A stretch of DNA of 28,669 nucleotides from Acidobacteriota bacterium (GTDB taxonomy: Bacteria > Acidobacteriota > Terriglobia > UBA7540), in the NCBI GenBank assembly GCA_021786455.1, contig JAJYNF010000270.1, positions 1 through 28,669 of the forward strand. Direction: 5' to 3'. The position numbers and the translations under genes are program-made. The notes under the pieces were generated by a model that saw nothing but the letters and a program-made list of their open reading frames with translations, had not been told where the DNA came from and did no database searches. Below are positions 7,909 through 15,716 of the stretch, piece after piece (position 1 is the stretch's first letter; every line of letters starts with the position of its first letter).

Positions 7909-8637
7909 GTGCTCATAACCCCTTCGCAATCGAGCCCCAAACCCGTGAGCCTTTTGGAAAGCGCAAGCCAGCCAGGCAGAATCCAGCCCTTCGAGGCGGC
8001 GCCGTTTCGCTTGCCGTGGACGCTACCGGCGCGGGGTCTTGCCGTCTTTCACGGCGCGGTGAACACCGCGCGACTCAGCCACTATTTTTTGCCGCGCCTG
8101 ATTTTGTCAGGCCGGCGCGTGCTGTTGCTCGACGGCGCAAACTCCGCCGACCCGCGATTGATGGCGCGGCTGGCGCGGGAGCGTGGCATGGAGTTTTCCG
8201 CCTTCAGCCGGCAAATCCTCATTGCCCGCGCCTTCACCTGCTTTCAGCTCACCGAGCTCACGGCGCGCCTGTCGCGCTGGACCGCCGAGTTTCCGGCGGA
8301 CGTTCTGATCATCACCGCGCTGCCGGAGCTTTACTTCGACGAAGACGTGCGGGATGGCGACGCGCGCGCGGCGTTCGAGCAGGCGCTGAGAAATCTGCGG
8401 CCCTGGGCGGCGGAGCGCCTGGCGGTGGCCGTTTTTTCTTCCGCCGAGAATTTCGCGCCCTCGCCCGCGCGCCGGAATTTCTTCCCGAAGGTTGCGGCGG
8501 CAGCGAACGAGGTTTGGGAATTTCGCTCGGACGAAGACGGCCGGCCCAGGCTTTTTCTTGCGAAAAGCCGTGCAACGGAGCGAAGCGAACGGGTTGGCCT
8601 TCCGACCGTTCCATCGCTCGGCTCGATCAGGAAATAA
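7909..8637 (+). CDS. RecA/RadA-like protein with degenerate P-loop, first gene of the PolB2-type cassette
   Basis: A 242-residue protein. GTG 7909 is chosen because GGAGG (7898-7902) lies 6 nt upstream; the frame is open further 5' but the extra residues look non-coding. The core GLAVFHGAVNTARLSHYFLPRLILSGRRVLLLDGAN follows the P-loop/strand-2 layout of RecA-superfamily ATPases, but HGAVNTAR (48-55) lacks the GxxxxGK[ST] lysine. ILIARAFTCFQL resembles the RadA/KaiC 'xxVARAxxxxQ' segment, and ADVLIITALPELYFDEDV (from residue 130) occupies the Walker B position. It is probably a non-hydrolysing or weakly ATP-binding partner of the polymerase, comparable in genome logic to ImuA beside ImuB/DnaE2. 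Homology to RecA is by motif reading only. It is followed after 5 nt by the MGRT gene. Confidence 0.7.
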   Translation: MLITPSQSSPKPVSLLESASQPGRIQPFEAAPFRLPWTLPARGLAVFHGAVNTARLSHYFLPRLILSGRRVLLLDGANSADPRLMARLARERGMEFSAFSRQILIARAFTCFQLTELTARLSRWTAEFPADVLIITALPELYFDEDVRDGDARAAFEQALRNLRPWAAERLAVAVFSSAENFAPSPARRNFFPKVAAAANEVWEFRSDEDGRPRLFLAKSRATERSERVGLPTVPSLGSIRK

Positions 8638-8642
8638 TTTCG

Positions 8643-8996
8643 ATGGGACGGACCCTCGCCACATTTCGCGACTTGATCGAGCAGGAGATGCAGAACTGGG
8701 AGCGCGTCTTTGGGCGGGCGCTGCGGCGGGAAGAGCGCGCGCACTTCGAAGCCATGTTCGACCGCGTTCGCCTCTACATCCAAGCCTGCACGCATGAATT
8801 TCCGGTTCATGCCATGGACGCCATCAACGTGGCCATCGGCCTGGACCACGAAATCCGGCTGCGAGCGCTCGAGGCGCGTTTGGGAGTCAACCTTGCGACT
8901 CAGTGGATGGATTCTCGATCTTTACCCGTCAGCCGAGGGGATGACGCTGTGGCTGATCCCGAGGGACGGGAACCCCAAACGCCATCGGCTGATTGA
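8643..8996 (+). CDS. Small MGRT-type conserved protein, second gene of the PolB2-type cassette
   Basis: A 117-residue protein starting at ATG with AGGAAA (8629-8634) upstream, 5 nt after the RecA-like gene. The N terminus MGRTLATFRDLIEQEMQNWERVFGRALRREERAHFEAMF resembles small 'MGRT...FRRALRR' proteins that I recall from archaea and some bacteria; no biochemical function is known to me. It is predicted almost all alpha-helical, with a charged RALRREER segment that could bind DNA or a partner. The last 34 codons overlap the polymerase gene in another frame, and that tail is Asp/Pro/Ser-rich and probably not conserved. Function is inferred from context only. Confidence 0.7.
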   Translation: MGRTLATFRDLIEQEMQNWERVFGRALRREERAHFEAMFDRVRLYIQACTHEFPVHAMDAINVAIGLDHEIRLRALEARLGVNLATQWMDSRSLPVSRGDDAVADPEGREPQTPSAD

Positions 8997-11169
8997 TCCC
9001 TCCTTTCACCCGCGCTTCTACGCGCGCGGGCCGGAAGCGGCGCTTCGGCGGCTGGCGGCGGAGCTTGAGCGGCGGGCGCGCGTCACCTGCGCCCTTACCG
9101 AAAAGCGGGACCTCTGGGAAGGGCCGGTCACGGTCCTGGAAGTCACGGTGCACTATCCCGCTCAGTTCGCGCCGCTCACGCGCCTGGTTCGCCGCGCGCG
9201 AGCGCTGCGGCTCTACAACTCCGATCTGATGCCGGCGTCGCTTTACTGCTGGGAGAAAAACGTTTTCCCGCTGGCCCAGGTGGAAGTAGAAACCTCAGCA
9301 ATAACTTCAACAGTGAGAGAACGGAATACGGACGTCGTCCGCGCGCTCGAATGCCGCGACGATCCCTGGCGGGTGGATTACGAGCTGCCGCCGCTCGGCG
9401 TGATGCAGGCGCGGCTGGAAGGTCTTTCGCGTGTGGATCCGCAGCATGGGCGTTCTCGCAGGTCGGGGCTGGAGGTGGAACGCGAGGGCGAGCGGCAAAT
9501 TCTGGATGACGCGGATGAGCCGGTGGCGGCGGGCTTGGAGCGCCTCCTGCGCGCCTGGGATCCCGATCTCATCGTCACCGAATGGGGCGATGCCACGCTA
9601 TTGCCCGGGCTGATGCGTCAGGCGCGGCGGCATGGGTTCGAGCTTTCGCTCAACCGCGACATCGCTCCGGCGGAGCGGCATCGCGCCCGCAGCTACACGA
9701 GCTACGGCCGCGTGCTTTTCAAAGCCAGCGCCACCACCCTGCGAGGCCGTCTGCACGTGGACCTTCACAACTCCTTCATCGTCCACGCCTGCGAGCTGGA
9801 CGGCCTTTGGGAGCTCGCGCGCGTCACCAAGCTGCCCGTGCAGTATTGCGCCCGCACCACAACGGGCACAGGAATTTCTTACCTTCAGATGGAGCTGGCC
9901 TGGCGGGACGGCACGCTCATTCCCGAGCAGAAGGCTGAACCCGAAACCCCCAAGCATCCGGATGAATTGCTCCTGGCGGATCGCGGCGGGTTGGTGTTTC
10001 CGCCGCGCCTGGGATTTTTTGAGAACGCGGCCGAGCTCGATTTTGTGAGCGAGTTTCCCAGCATTATGGCGCGGTTCAACATTTCTCCGGAAACGGTCAA
10101 CTGCCGTTGCTGCCCGGACGCTCCGCGCGTGCCGGAGCTGGGCTATCGCATCTGCCAAAAGCGGCGCGGCCTGACCAGCCGGGTGGTGGAGCGGCTGATC
10201 GCCAAGCGCGGCGAATACAAGCAACGGATGGCCGGTTCTTCTTCCGAGATCGGGAGCCGCGGCGCCGAGGCTGAAGCTCGCGCGAGTTATGCGCAACGGC
10301 GTTCCGCGCTCAAGTGGCTGCTGGTTTGCTGCTTCGGCTATACGGGCTACAAAAACGCGCGCTTCGGCAAAATCGAGGCGCACGAGGCGATCAACGCGAT
10401 GGCGCGGGAAAAACTGCTGGTGGCGAAAGAGGCGGCGGAGGCGCGCGGCTATCGCGTGCTGCACGCGTTGGTGGATTCGCTCTACGTTGCGCGCGAAGGC
10501 GCGACGCGCGCCGACTACGAATGCCTGGCGAGGGAAATCGAAGAACTCACCGGTTTGCCGCTGGCGCTCGAGGCGGTTTACCGTTACGTGGTTTTTTTGC
10601 CCTCGAAGCAAAACGCGGAAATTCCCGTGCCGAACCGCTTCTTCGCCGTGGCGGAGGGTGGCGCGCTGAAAATTCGCGGGCTTGAGTGTCGCCGACACGA
10701 CACGCCGCCGCTCGTCGCGCGGATGCAGCAGGAAGTTTTACAAATTTTGGCGGAGGCGCATGACGCCCAGACCTATGCTGGCAAACTTGAAGAGGCGCGG
10801 CAGGCGCTCGAACGGCACCTGGCGCGGGTCGAAGACGGCAGCGTGGCCGTGGAAGAACTCGTCATCAGCAAGCGGCTTTCGCGTTTGCCTTCGGATTATC
10901 GGCAGGCGAGCCAAACCGCCATCGCGGCGCGGCAACTCGAACGGTCGGGCGTGCGGCTCCGCGCCGGCGAAACCATCCAATACCTCGTCACTTGCGCCGA
11001 CGCGCGGCTCGCCGACGACCGCGTGCGAGCCTTCACGTTGTGGGAAGGCTGGCGCGGCTACGATGCCATCGCTTATCGCGCCGCGTTGCTGGAAGCCTTT
11101 CAGCCGTTTGAGCTTTTCGCGCGGGAGCCGAAAAGCGGCGCGAAGGCTGAGGTGTCTTTTCAGACCTGA
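8893..11169 (+). CDS. Divergent family B DNA polymerase, archaeal PolB2 (Dpo2)-like
   Basis: A 758-residue protein. TTG 8893 is chosen because GGGAG (8882-8886) lies 6 nt upstream and the product then begins just before GWILDLYP, which looks like the family N terminus; ATG 8941 would cut this off. The 3'-5' exonuclease-like half has PDLIVTEWGD where Exo II (DPDxxxxYN) is expected, so proofreading is doubtful. Polymerase motif A is LDFVSEFPSIMARFNISPET (Asp383), motif B is LKWLLVCCFGYTGYKNARFG (Lys474), and motif C is HALVDSLYV (Asp528), in which the usual DTD has lost its first Asp. These changes match the archaeal PolB2 clade, once called inactivated, with few bacterial members; Sulfolobus Dpo2 is linked to damage tolerance. 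The gene overlaps the MGRT gene by 104 nt and the convergent mqnE by 10 nt. Confidence 0.88.
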   Translation: MRLSGWILDLYPSAEGMTLWLIPRDGNPKRHRLIDPSFHPRFYARGPEAALRRLAAELERRARVTCALTEKRDLWEGPVTVLEVTVHYPAQFAPLTRLVRRARALRLYNSDLMPASLYCWEKNVFPLAQVEVETSAITSTVRERNTDVVRALECRDDPWRVDYELPPLGVMQARLEGLSRVDPQHGRSRRSGLEVEREGERQILDDADEPVAAGLERLLRAWDPDLIVTEWGDATLLPGLMRQARRHGFELSLNRDIAPAERHRARSYTSYGRVLFKASATTLRGRLHVDLHNSFIVHACELDGLWELARVTKLPVQYCARTTTGTGISYLQMELAWRDGTLIPEQKAEPETPKHPDELLLADRGGLVFPPRLGFFENAAELDFVSEFPSIMARFNISPETVNCRCCPDAPRVPELGYRICQKRRGLTSRVVERLIAKRGEYKQRMAGSSSEIGSRGAEAEARASYAQRRSALKWLLVCCFGYTGYKNARFGKIEAHEAINAMAREKLLVAKEAAEARGYRVLHALVDSLYVAREGATRADYECLAREIEELTGLPLALEAVYRYVVFLPSKQNAEIPVPNRFFAVAEGGALKIRGLECRRHDTPPLVARMQQEVLQILAEAHDAQTYAGKLEEARQALERHLARVEDGSVAVEELVISKRLSRLPSDYRQASQTAIAARQLERSGVRLRAGETIQYLVTCADARLADDRVRAFTLWEGWRGYDAIAYRAALLEAFQPFELFAREPKSGAKAEVSFQT

Positions 11170-12296
11170 ACGGTAACGCTGGTTTCGGTGCGGACAACGG
11201 GTCGGTAAAGCGTGTCACGCTCGATGGGCTCGAGCCCGGCTCCCTGAATGAGTCGGATAATTTGCGGGCGGGTCGTGGTTTGCGGAGTTTTAGCGCCCGC
11301 GTCGTGATAGATTTTTTCCTCGACCACCGTTCCATCCAAATCATTCGCGCCGAATCGCAGCGCAATCTGGGCGACGCGCGGCGTCATCATAATCCAATAA
11401 GCCTTGATGTGAGGGAAGTTATCGAGCAGCAGGCGCGAGGCGGCAATGTTCTTCAAATCCATGAAGCCGGTCGTCTCCGGCCAAGGGACGAGCTTGCCAA
11501 GTTCGGTGTTGGCGGGATGGAAAGCGAGGGGGATGAAAGCGCGGAAGCCGCCGGTGTGATCTTGCAAGGCGCGCAACTGCAACAGGTGGTCCACGCGATC
11601 CTCGGCGGATTCGATGTGCCCGTAAAGCATCGTGGCCGTCGAGTGGAGGCCCATCTCGTGCGCGATGCGATGCACTTTGAGCCAGGTGTGCGCGCCAATC
11701 TTGTGGTCGCAAATCACGCGCCGCACGGCGGGGGCAAAAATCTCCGCGCCGCCGCCCGGCAAGGAGCCCAAGCCAGCGTTCTTCAATCGTTCCAAAATCT
11801 CACGGATCGAAAGCCGCGTGACGTGCGAATAGTAAGCGATTTCGACGGCCGTGAACGCTTTGAGATGGACATCGGGAAAGCGATCCTTCAGTCCTCGAAT
11901 CAAATCCGTGTAGTATTCAAATGGCAGATCGGGGTGCAACCCGCCGACGATGTGAAATTCCGTGACCGCTTCAGTCCAGTTTTCACCCGCGGTGCGAAAT
12001 GCCTCCTCGAGCGCCATGGTGTAAGCGCCCGGCGCGTCCGGTTTGCGTCCGAAGGCGCAGAGCTTGCAACTGGCCACACAGACGTTCGTCGGATTGATGT
12101 GCCGGTTGACATTGAAGTAGGTGCGGTCGCCGTGCAATTTGTCGCGGACATGGTGCGCCAGGCGGCCGAGCGCGAGCAAATCGTTCGACTTATACAAGGC
12201 GACGCCGTCTTCAAAGGTCAGACGCTCACCTGCCAGGATCTTCTCGGCAATCGGCTTGAGCGCGCGGTCTTGAACGTTCAGGCTAGCGATTGGCAT
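11160..12296 (-). CDS. mqnE: Aminofutalosine synthase MqnE (radical SAM)
   Basis: A 378-residue radical SAM enzyme with the cluster-binding motif CVASCKLC (Cys73, Cys77, Cys80) in the setting NRHINPTNVCVASCKLCAFGRK, followed by EFHIVGGLHPDLPFEYY, GSLPGGGAEIF and WIMMTPRVAQIALRFGANDLDGT. Together these are diagnostic for the MqnE/MqnC group, and the length and ANDLDGTVVEEKIYHDAGA point to MqnE. It joins 3-[(1-carboxyvinyl)oxy]benzoate to adenosine moieties to form aminofutalosine in the futalosine route to menaquinone, in the cytoplasm. The ATG has GGGAG about 10 nt upstream. Its 3' end overlaps the polymerase gene. Other pathway genes in the window are the UbiA-like prenyltransferase and ubiX; mqnA, B, C and D are not here. 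Confidence 0.95.
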   Translation of the reverse strand: MPIASLNVQDRALKPIAEKILAGERLTFEDGVALYKSNDLLALGRLAHHVRDKLHGDRTYFNVNRHINPTNVCVASCKLCAFGRKPDAPGAYTMALEEAFRTAGENWTEAVTEFHIVGGLHPDLPFEYYTDLIRGLKDRFPDVHLKAFTAVEIAYYSHVTRLSIREILERLKNAGLGSLPGGGAEIFAPAVRRVICDHKIGAHTWLKVHRIAHEMGLHSTATMLYGHIESAEDRVDHLLQLRALQDHTGGFRAFIPLAFHPANTELGKLVPWPETTGFMDLKNIAASRLLLDNFPHIKAYWIMMTPRVAQIALRFGANDLDGTVVEEKIYHDAGAKTPQTTTRPQIIRLIQGAGLEPIERDTLYRPVVRTETSVTVQV

Positions 12297-12325
12297 CGGC
12301 TGGAGACTCCCACCTCAAGACAAAT

Positions 12326-12331
12326 ATTTTA
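12326..12331 (-). promoter_or_regulatory. Possible -10 box for mqnE
   Basis: TAAAAT is read on the minus strand, 29 nt before the mqnE ATG. The -35 region (TTGTGC or TGTGCA at 17-18 nt) is weak. Candidate only. Confidence 0.3.
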
Positions 12332-12549
12332 CGCTGAGAACGGAATGATGCACAACCGCCATCGCGCCATTCACGATGGCTGGTTGGGGCGCAATGGCGC
12401 CGGAAAGGGTTGTTGAATCCCTCATGAAAGCGAACGGTGGGGCTTGACAAGTGTTGTAAGATAAGGCTTTGGTTGTTAGCGTGGGGCAGAAATTTTGGGA
12501 AGTAGCGTCGGATTCGTACTAGAATAGGCCTCGGGAAGGCTGATGGTGC

Positions 12550-12816
12550 ATGGAGATTTATGATAACGCGCTCCCTGAGCCGCAACAGGAGGCAGCTTTT
12601 TTCTACGGGTTGTTTCTGCGCGGCCAACCGCTGGAGAAGCTTCGGGCGGATATTGACGTTCCCCCGCACATTCTTGATCGCTGGCGCCAGCTTGCCCTCC
12701 GCGAACCGTGGTGCAAGCCCATCGTCGAGCGGATGCTGAATTACCGCAAGCACGTTCTTGCCATCTTCGACTCGCTGGTATTCAGTGAAATGAAGTCCCC
12801 CCACCCCATTCAGTAG
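12550..12816 (+). CDS. Small HTH-like conserved hypothetical protein
   Basis: An 88-residue protein with ATG 12550, GGGAAGG at 12533-12539 and a TAGAAT (-10-like) at 12520-12525. The sequence PQQEAAFFYGLFLRGQPLEKLRADIDVPPHILDRWRQLA reads as a helix-turn-helix with a putative recognition helix around PPHILDRWRQ, like a sigma-region-4 or transposase-type HTH. The remaining helices are basic and hydrophobic. It sits alone on the plus strand between mqnE and the prenyltransferase gene, both on the minus strand, so it may be an autonomous regulator. I do not recognise a named family. A TTGACA at 12444-12449 upstream lacks a correctly spaced -10. Confidence 0.68.
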   Translation: MEIYDNALPEPQQEAAFFYGLFLRGQPLEKLRADIDVPPHILDRWRQLALREPWCKPIVERMLNYRKHVLAIFDSLVFSEMKSPHPIQ

Positions 12817-12843
12817 CGTTCGCTAGGGAAACATCGTCTGGTC

Positions 12844-12858
12844 CGTGGCCCCGCCACG
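12844..12858. terminator. GC hairpin between convergent genes
   Basis: CGTGGC (12844-12849) and GCCACG (12853-12858) form a 6-bp stem with a CCC loop, located between the ends of the small HTH gene and the prenyltransferase gene. There is no U-tract on either strand, so it is a weak, possibly bidirectional terminator candidate. Confidence 0.3.
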
Positions 12859-12894
12859 TTCGAGCGCGCGCGTCTCGCCTGATGGCTGGAGGAT

Positions 12895-13809
12895 TCAATG
12901 AATCAATAACGCCGCCCCCCAGGTGACAAAGAAAAGGATGCTGATGTAGCCGTTGATCGTGAAAAATGCCGCGTTGACGCGGGAGAGATCTTTCGGCCTA
13001 ACCAGCCAGTGTTCATAACCCAGAAGAGCACCGATGAGGCCGACGCCGGCAAACGCGATGACGCCAAGATGCTCCATCCGAGCGACTACAACCAAGAGCG
13101 TCAGCATAGCCGCATGGAAAGCGATCGAAGCATAGAGAGCCGTGGCAACGCCGAAGCGGCGAGGCACGGAGTGAACTCCGTGACCGCGGTCAAACTCGAC
13201 GTCCTGACAAGCGTAGATCAGGTCAAAACCAGCCACCCACAACGCCACGGCGGCGCCCAGCAAAATCGCGCTCCGGCTGATGTCGCCGCGAACCGCAATC
13301 CACGCGGCAATCGGCGAAAGACCGTCGGCGATGCCCAGAATGAGATGAGTGAAAAGCGTGAAGCGTTTGGCGTAGGAGTACAACAACAAAATGGCGAGCG
13401 CGATCGGCGAAAGCTCAAAGGCCAGCCGATTCAGTTCCCAGGCCGCAAGAACCAGCACGGCGGAAGAGACGACGGTAAAACCGACGGCAAAGCGCAAGCT
13501 CAGACGGCCCGTCGGCAAGGCGCGCATCCGCGTGCGGGGGTTGAGCGCGTCCATCTTGCGGTCCACGACCCGATTGAAGGTCATCGCCGCGCTGCGCGCC
13601 GCCACCATCGCCACAATGAGCCAGAAAATCTGCCGCCAGGCTGGCCAGCCGTGAACCGCCAGCATCGCGCCAATCAAGGCAAAGGGAAGAGCAAAGACCG
13701 AGTGCTCAAACTTGATCATCTCCAGCGTCACCCGGACTTTCTGCATGAGCCTTTCGGCTGCTTCAACGGGTGGCGGCGTTTGCGCGCGATTTGAAGTTCC
13801 TTCCAACAT
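12895..13809 (-). CDS. mqnP: UbiA-family prenyltransferase, probable MqnP of menaquinone synthesis
   Basis: A 304-residue integral membrane protein with about eight hydrophobic segments. The first Asp-rich motif is NRVVDRKMD (Asn79, Asp83, Asp87) and the second is DLIYACQDVEFD (Asp196, Asp203, Asp207). These bind the Mg-pyrophosphate of the polyprenyl donor. YSYAKRFT and RALPTGRLS are typical of the 4-hydroxybenzoate-type UbiA branch. With mqnE and ubiX beside it and no other ubiquinone gene, the likely substrate is the futalosine-derived dihydroxynaphthoate (MqnP), although 4-hydroxybenzoate cannot be excluded from sequence alone. It lies 71 nt downstream of the GH20 gene on the same strand. 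The first 21 residues are hydrophilic, and Met22 is an alternative start. Confidence 0.88.
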   Translation of the reverse strand: MLEGTSNRAQTPPPVEAAERLMQKVRVTLEMIKFEHSVFALPFALIGAMLAVHGWPAWRQIFWLIVAMVAARSAAMTFNRVVDRKMDALNPRTRMRALPTGRLSLRFAVGFTVVSSAVLVLAAWELNRLAFELSPIALAILLLYSYAKRFTLFTHLILGIADGLSPIAAWIAVRGDISRSAILLGAAVALWVAGFDLIYACQDVEFDRGHGVHSVPRRFGVATALYASIAFHAAMLTLLVVVARMEHLGVIAFAGVGLIGALLGYEHWLVRPKDLSRVNAAFFTINGYISILFFVTWGAALLIH

Positions 13810-13880
13810 CAGACCCTCAACATTCTAATTTAATCGCAAAGCGCGATGGACGCTCGGCAATTCTGGCCGCGGGCGGAAAT

Positions 13881-15629
13881 TCAAACGGGCCAAAGCGCAT
13901 GAGCGAATTGCTGCGGCTGACGCGCGAGCTGCGCGGAATAGGCCGCGGCTTGGCTGAAGGTGAAGAGCAACTGATCGCCCGGGCCGAAGTCAAACACCGG
14001 TTCCACCTTGCTCGCGGAGTCGCGCGGACGTCCTCGATCCCAGTCGCCTTTCAGCCGCGCAAGCAGGCGCTGGTCGCGCTCAGCAATCAGGTGAACCAAG
14101 CGGTCCGCTCGTTGCCGGCTGGAAGGCTTCCGCTGCTCTTCAGCCACAACGCTGCGTCGCCAGAAAATATAATTTAAGTACTCGGCCGAGAGACGGAAGG
14201 ATCGAAAATCATTCAGATTGCGCCGCACCGAGTTCTCCAGTCCAACGATCTGGCGAAGCAAGCGTCCATAGGGAGGCGCCTCGCCCAGCGGCTCCTGAGC
14301 GGCAGCCTTCAACTCCTCTTCGTTTCGCCAGGGAATCGGGAGCCGTGGCTCCATCCACGGCGGAGCGCAAGGCGGCTTAGCGGGCGCAATATCATAGATG
14401 GTCGTGAAGACGTCCGCCCAGTTGTCGTTCCATTCCGCGCCGTAATGGGTTTCGACGAAAGCACGGAAGGCTGAGTCGCGGGCTTGCTGGCTGCCTTCGG
14501 TTAACGCGACCGCCGCGTAAGCGAATGTGTCCCAGATGGAATCCTGAAGATAGCGGCAGGGAATCCAGTTCGTCACGATGACGCCGAGCGCCCTCGAGTC
14601 GTGGATGCGTCGGTAAGCCGTCGCATAGGCTTCGATGTTCTGAAGCGCGCTCAAGCCGGGGCGCGGCCCCCAACGACAGGAGATGATGGCCGGAGCCCCG
14701 ATGGCTCTTAGACCTGTTTCAATCACTTTGCGAGCCGCCTGCTCAAGCGGCCGCGGATCAACCTGATAATATTGCCAGTCCATGACGATGATGTCCTTGT
14801 TGAGACGCGGCAGGATGTCCGGTTCCTTGTGCAGGACGTAGTCGCCCCAAACGATAAATTCTTTTCCCAAGCCGCGCGCCACGTGGTCGAGAAAGTTCAG
14901 ATAATCCGCCCAGATTTCCGAGCGCGACTGAGTTTCCAGAGCTTTGCGCGAGAGCGCTGAGCCGCCCCAATTGACCTCATCGCAGCCGCCGTGAAGATAG
15001 CGAGAAGGAAAGACTTCCGCCGCCTCGCGGTAAAGCTCGGCCATCAGGCGCCGCGTTGCCGGCGCGACGGGAATCACTGCGTCAAAATGGCCTTTTTGGC
15101 CCGGAGGTTGATCGGACAGACTGGCGTATTGCGGCACGCCCGTGATGTACCGCGTGTGGCCGAAGGACTCGATAATGGGAATAAGCTCGACGCCGCGCTC
15201 TTGCGCATACGTGGCTAAATCGTGCGCTTCACTGGGCGTGAGCGCGTTCCGATGCGTGAGGAGTTCAGGATGGCTCTTGAAGCGCAGCGCCGAGCCTTGG
15301 TCGTCCGTAATGGACATTAAAAGCGCGTTCAACTTCCCGTCACGGCAGAAATCAATCAACCGGCGATAGTAGGAAATATTCTCCGGCACGCGAGCGGCGT
15401 CGGCCATCAGGCCGAAGAGGCGCGGCGAATTTGTTGGACTCGATGCCGCTTGAGCCTGAGGTGAGGCGACCGTCCCAACAGAATTGAGCGAGCCGACCGC
15501 TTCTGAAAGATTCCGCGCCCGGCCAAGCCCCAGCACCGCGAGGCTTGACCCCGCCATCCCACGAACGCAAGTGGAGAGAAAATGCCGGCGTCGAGAATCA
15601 TGCTTGCTTGGAGTCTCTTTCAAAGACAA
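13881..15629 (-). CDS. Tat-exported glycoside hydrolase family 20-like beta-N-acetylhexosaminidase
   Basis: A 582-residue protein starting at TTG with AGGAGG 4 nt upstream. The N terminus has a twin-arginine signal (SRRRHFLS, then GMAGSSLAVLGLG), so it is exported folded. The catalytic barrel shows LLMSITDD, GVELIPIIESFGHTRY and YLHGGCDEVNWGG, where Asp217-Glu218 match the GH20 Asp-Glu pair (HxGGDE) used in substrate-assisted catalysis. FIVWGDYVLHKEPDILPRL and IISCRWGPRPGL are also in GH20 style. The last 150 residues are helical and unrecognised. The likely role is release of terminal GlcNAc from chitin, peptidoglycan or glycans. It is embedded between the VKOR and prenyltransferase genes on one strand. 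Confidence 0.82.
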   Translation of the reverse strand: MSLKETPSKHDSRRRHFLSTCVRGMAGSSLAVLGLGRARNLSEAVGSLNSVGTVASPQAQAASSPTNSPRLFGLMADAARVPENISYYRRLIDFCRDGKLNALLMSITDDQGSALRFKSHPELLTHRNALTPSEAHDLATYAQERGVELIPIIESFGHTRYITGVPQYASLSDQPPGQKGHFDAVIPVAPATRRLMAELYREAAEVFPSRYLHGGCDEVNWGGSALSRKALETQSRSEIWADYLNFLDHVARGLGKEFIVWGDYVLHKEPDILPRLNKDIIVMDWQYYQVDPRPLEQAARKVIETGLRAIGAPAIISCRWGPRPGLSALQNIEAYATAYRRIHDSRALGVIVTNWIPCRYLQDSIWDTFAYAAVALTEGSQQARDSAFRAFVETHYGAEWNDNWADVFTTIYDIAPAKPPCAPPWMEPRLPIPWRNEEELKAAAQEPLGEAPPYGRLLRQIVGLENSVRRNLNDFRSFRLSAEYLNYIFWRRSVVAEEQRKPSSRQRADRLVHLIAERDQRLLARLKGDWDRGRPRDSASKVEPVFDFGPGDQLLFTFSQAAAYSAQLARQPQQFAHALWPV

Positions 15630-15716
15630 CTTCCCTCCTCGAACAGGTTTCGATCCCCTTAAACCTTCGGCCCGCGCGAAAATCTAACGCCGCCACTCAT
15701 CAACCAACGCCGCCCT

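Noticed and set aside
7667..7918. 83-codon frame between the GH3 and RecA-like genes
   Set aside because: Phe/Leu-rich translation of an AT-rich spacer with hairpin and promoter; no ribosome site or similarity recognised.
9598..10698. 366-codon minus-strand frame opposite the polymerase
   Set aside because: It is antisense to polymerase motifs A and B, with shadow-like composition and no ribosome site.
11262..12416. 384-codon plus-strand frame opposite mqnE
   Set aside because: mqnE on the other strand has diagnostic motifs; this frame has none.
12444..12449. TTGACA as -35 for the small HTH gene
   Set aside because: No -10-like hexamer at 15-19 nt; the nearby TAAGAT is only 7 nt away.
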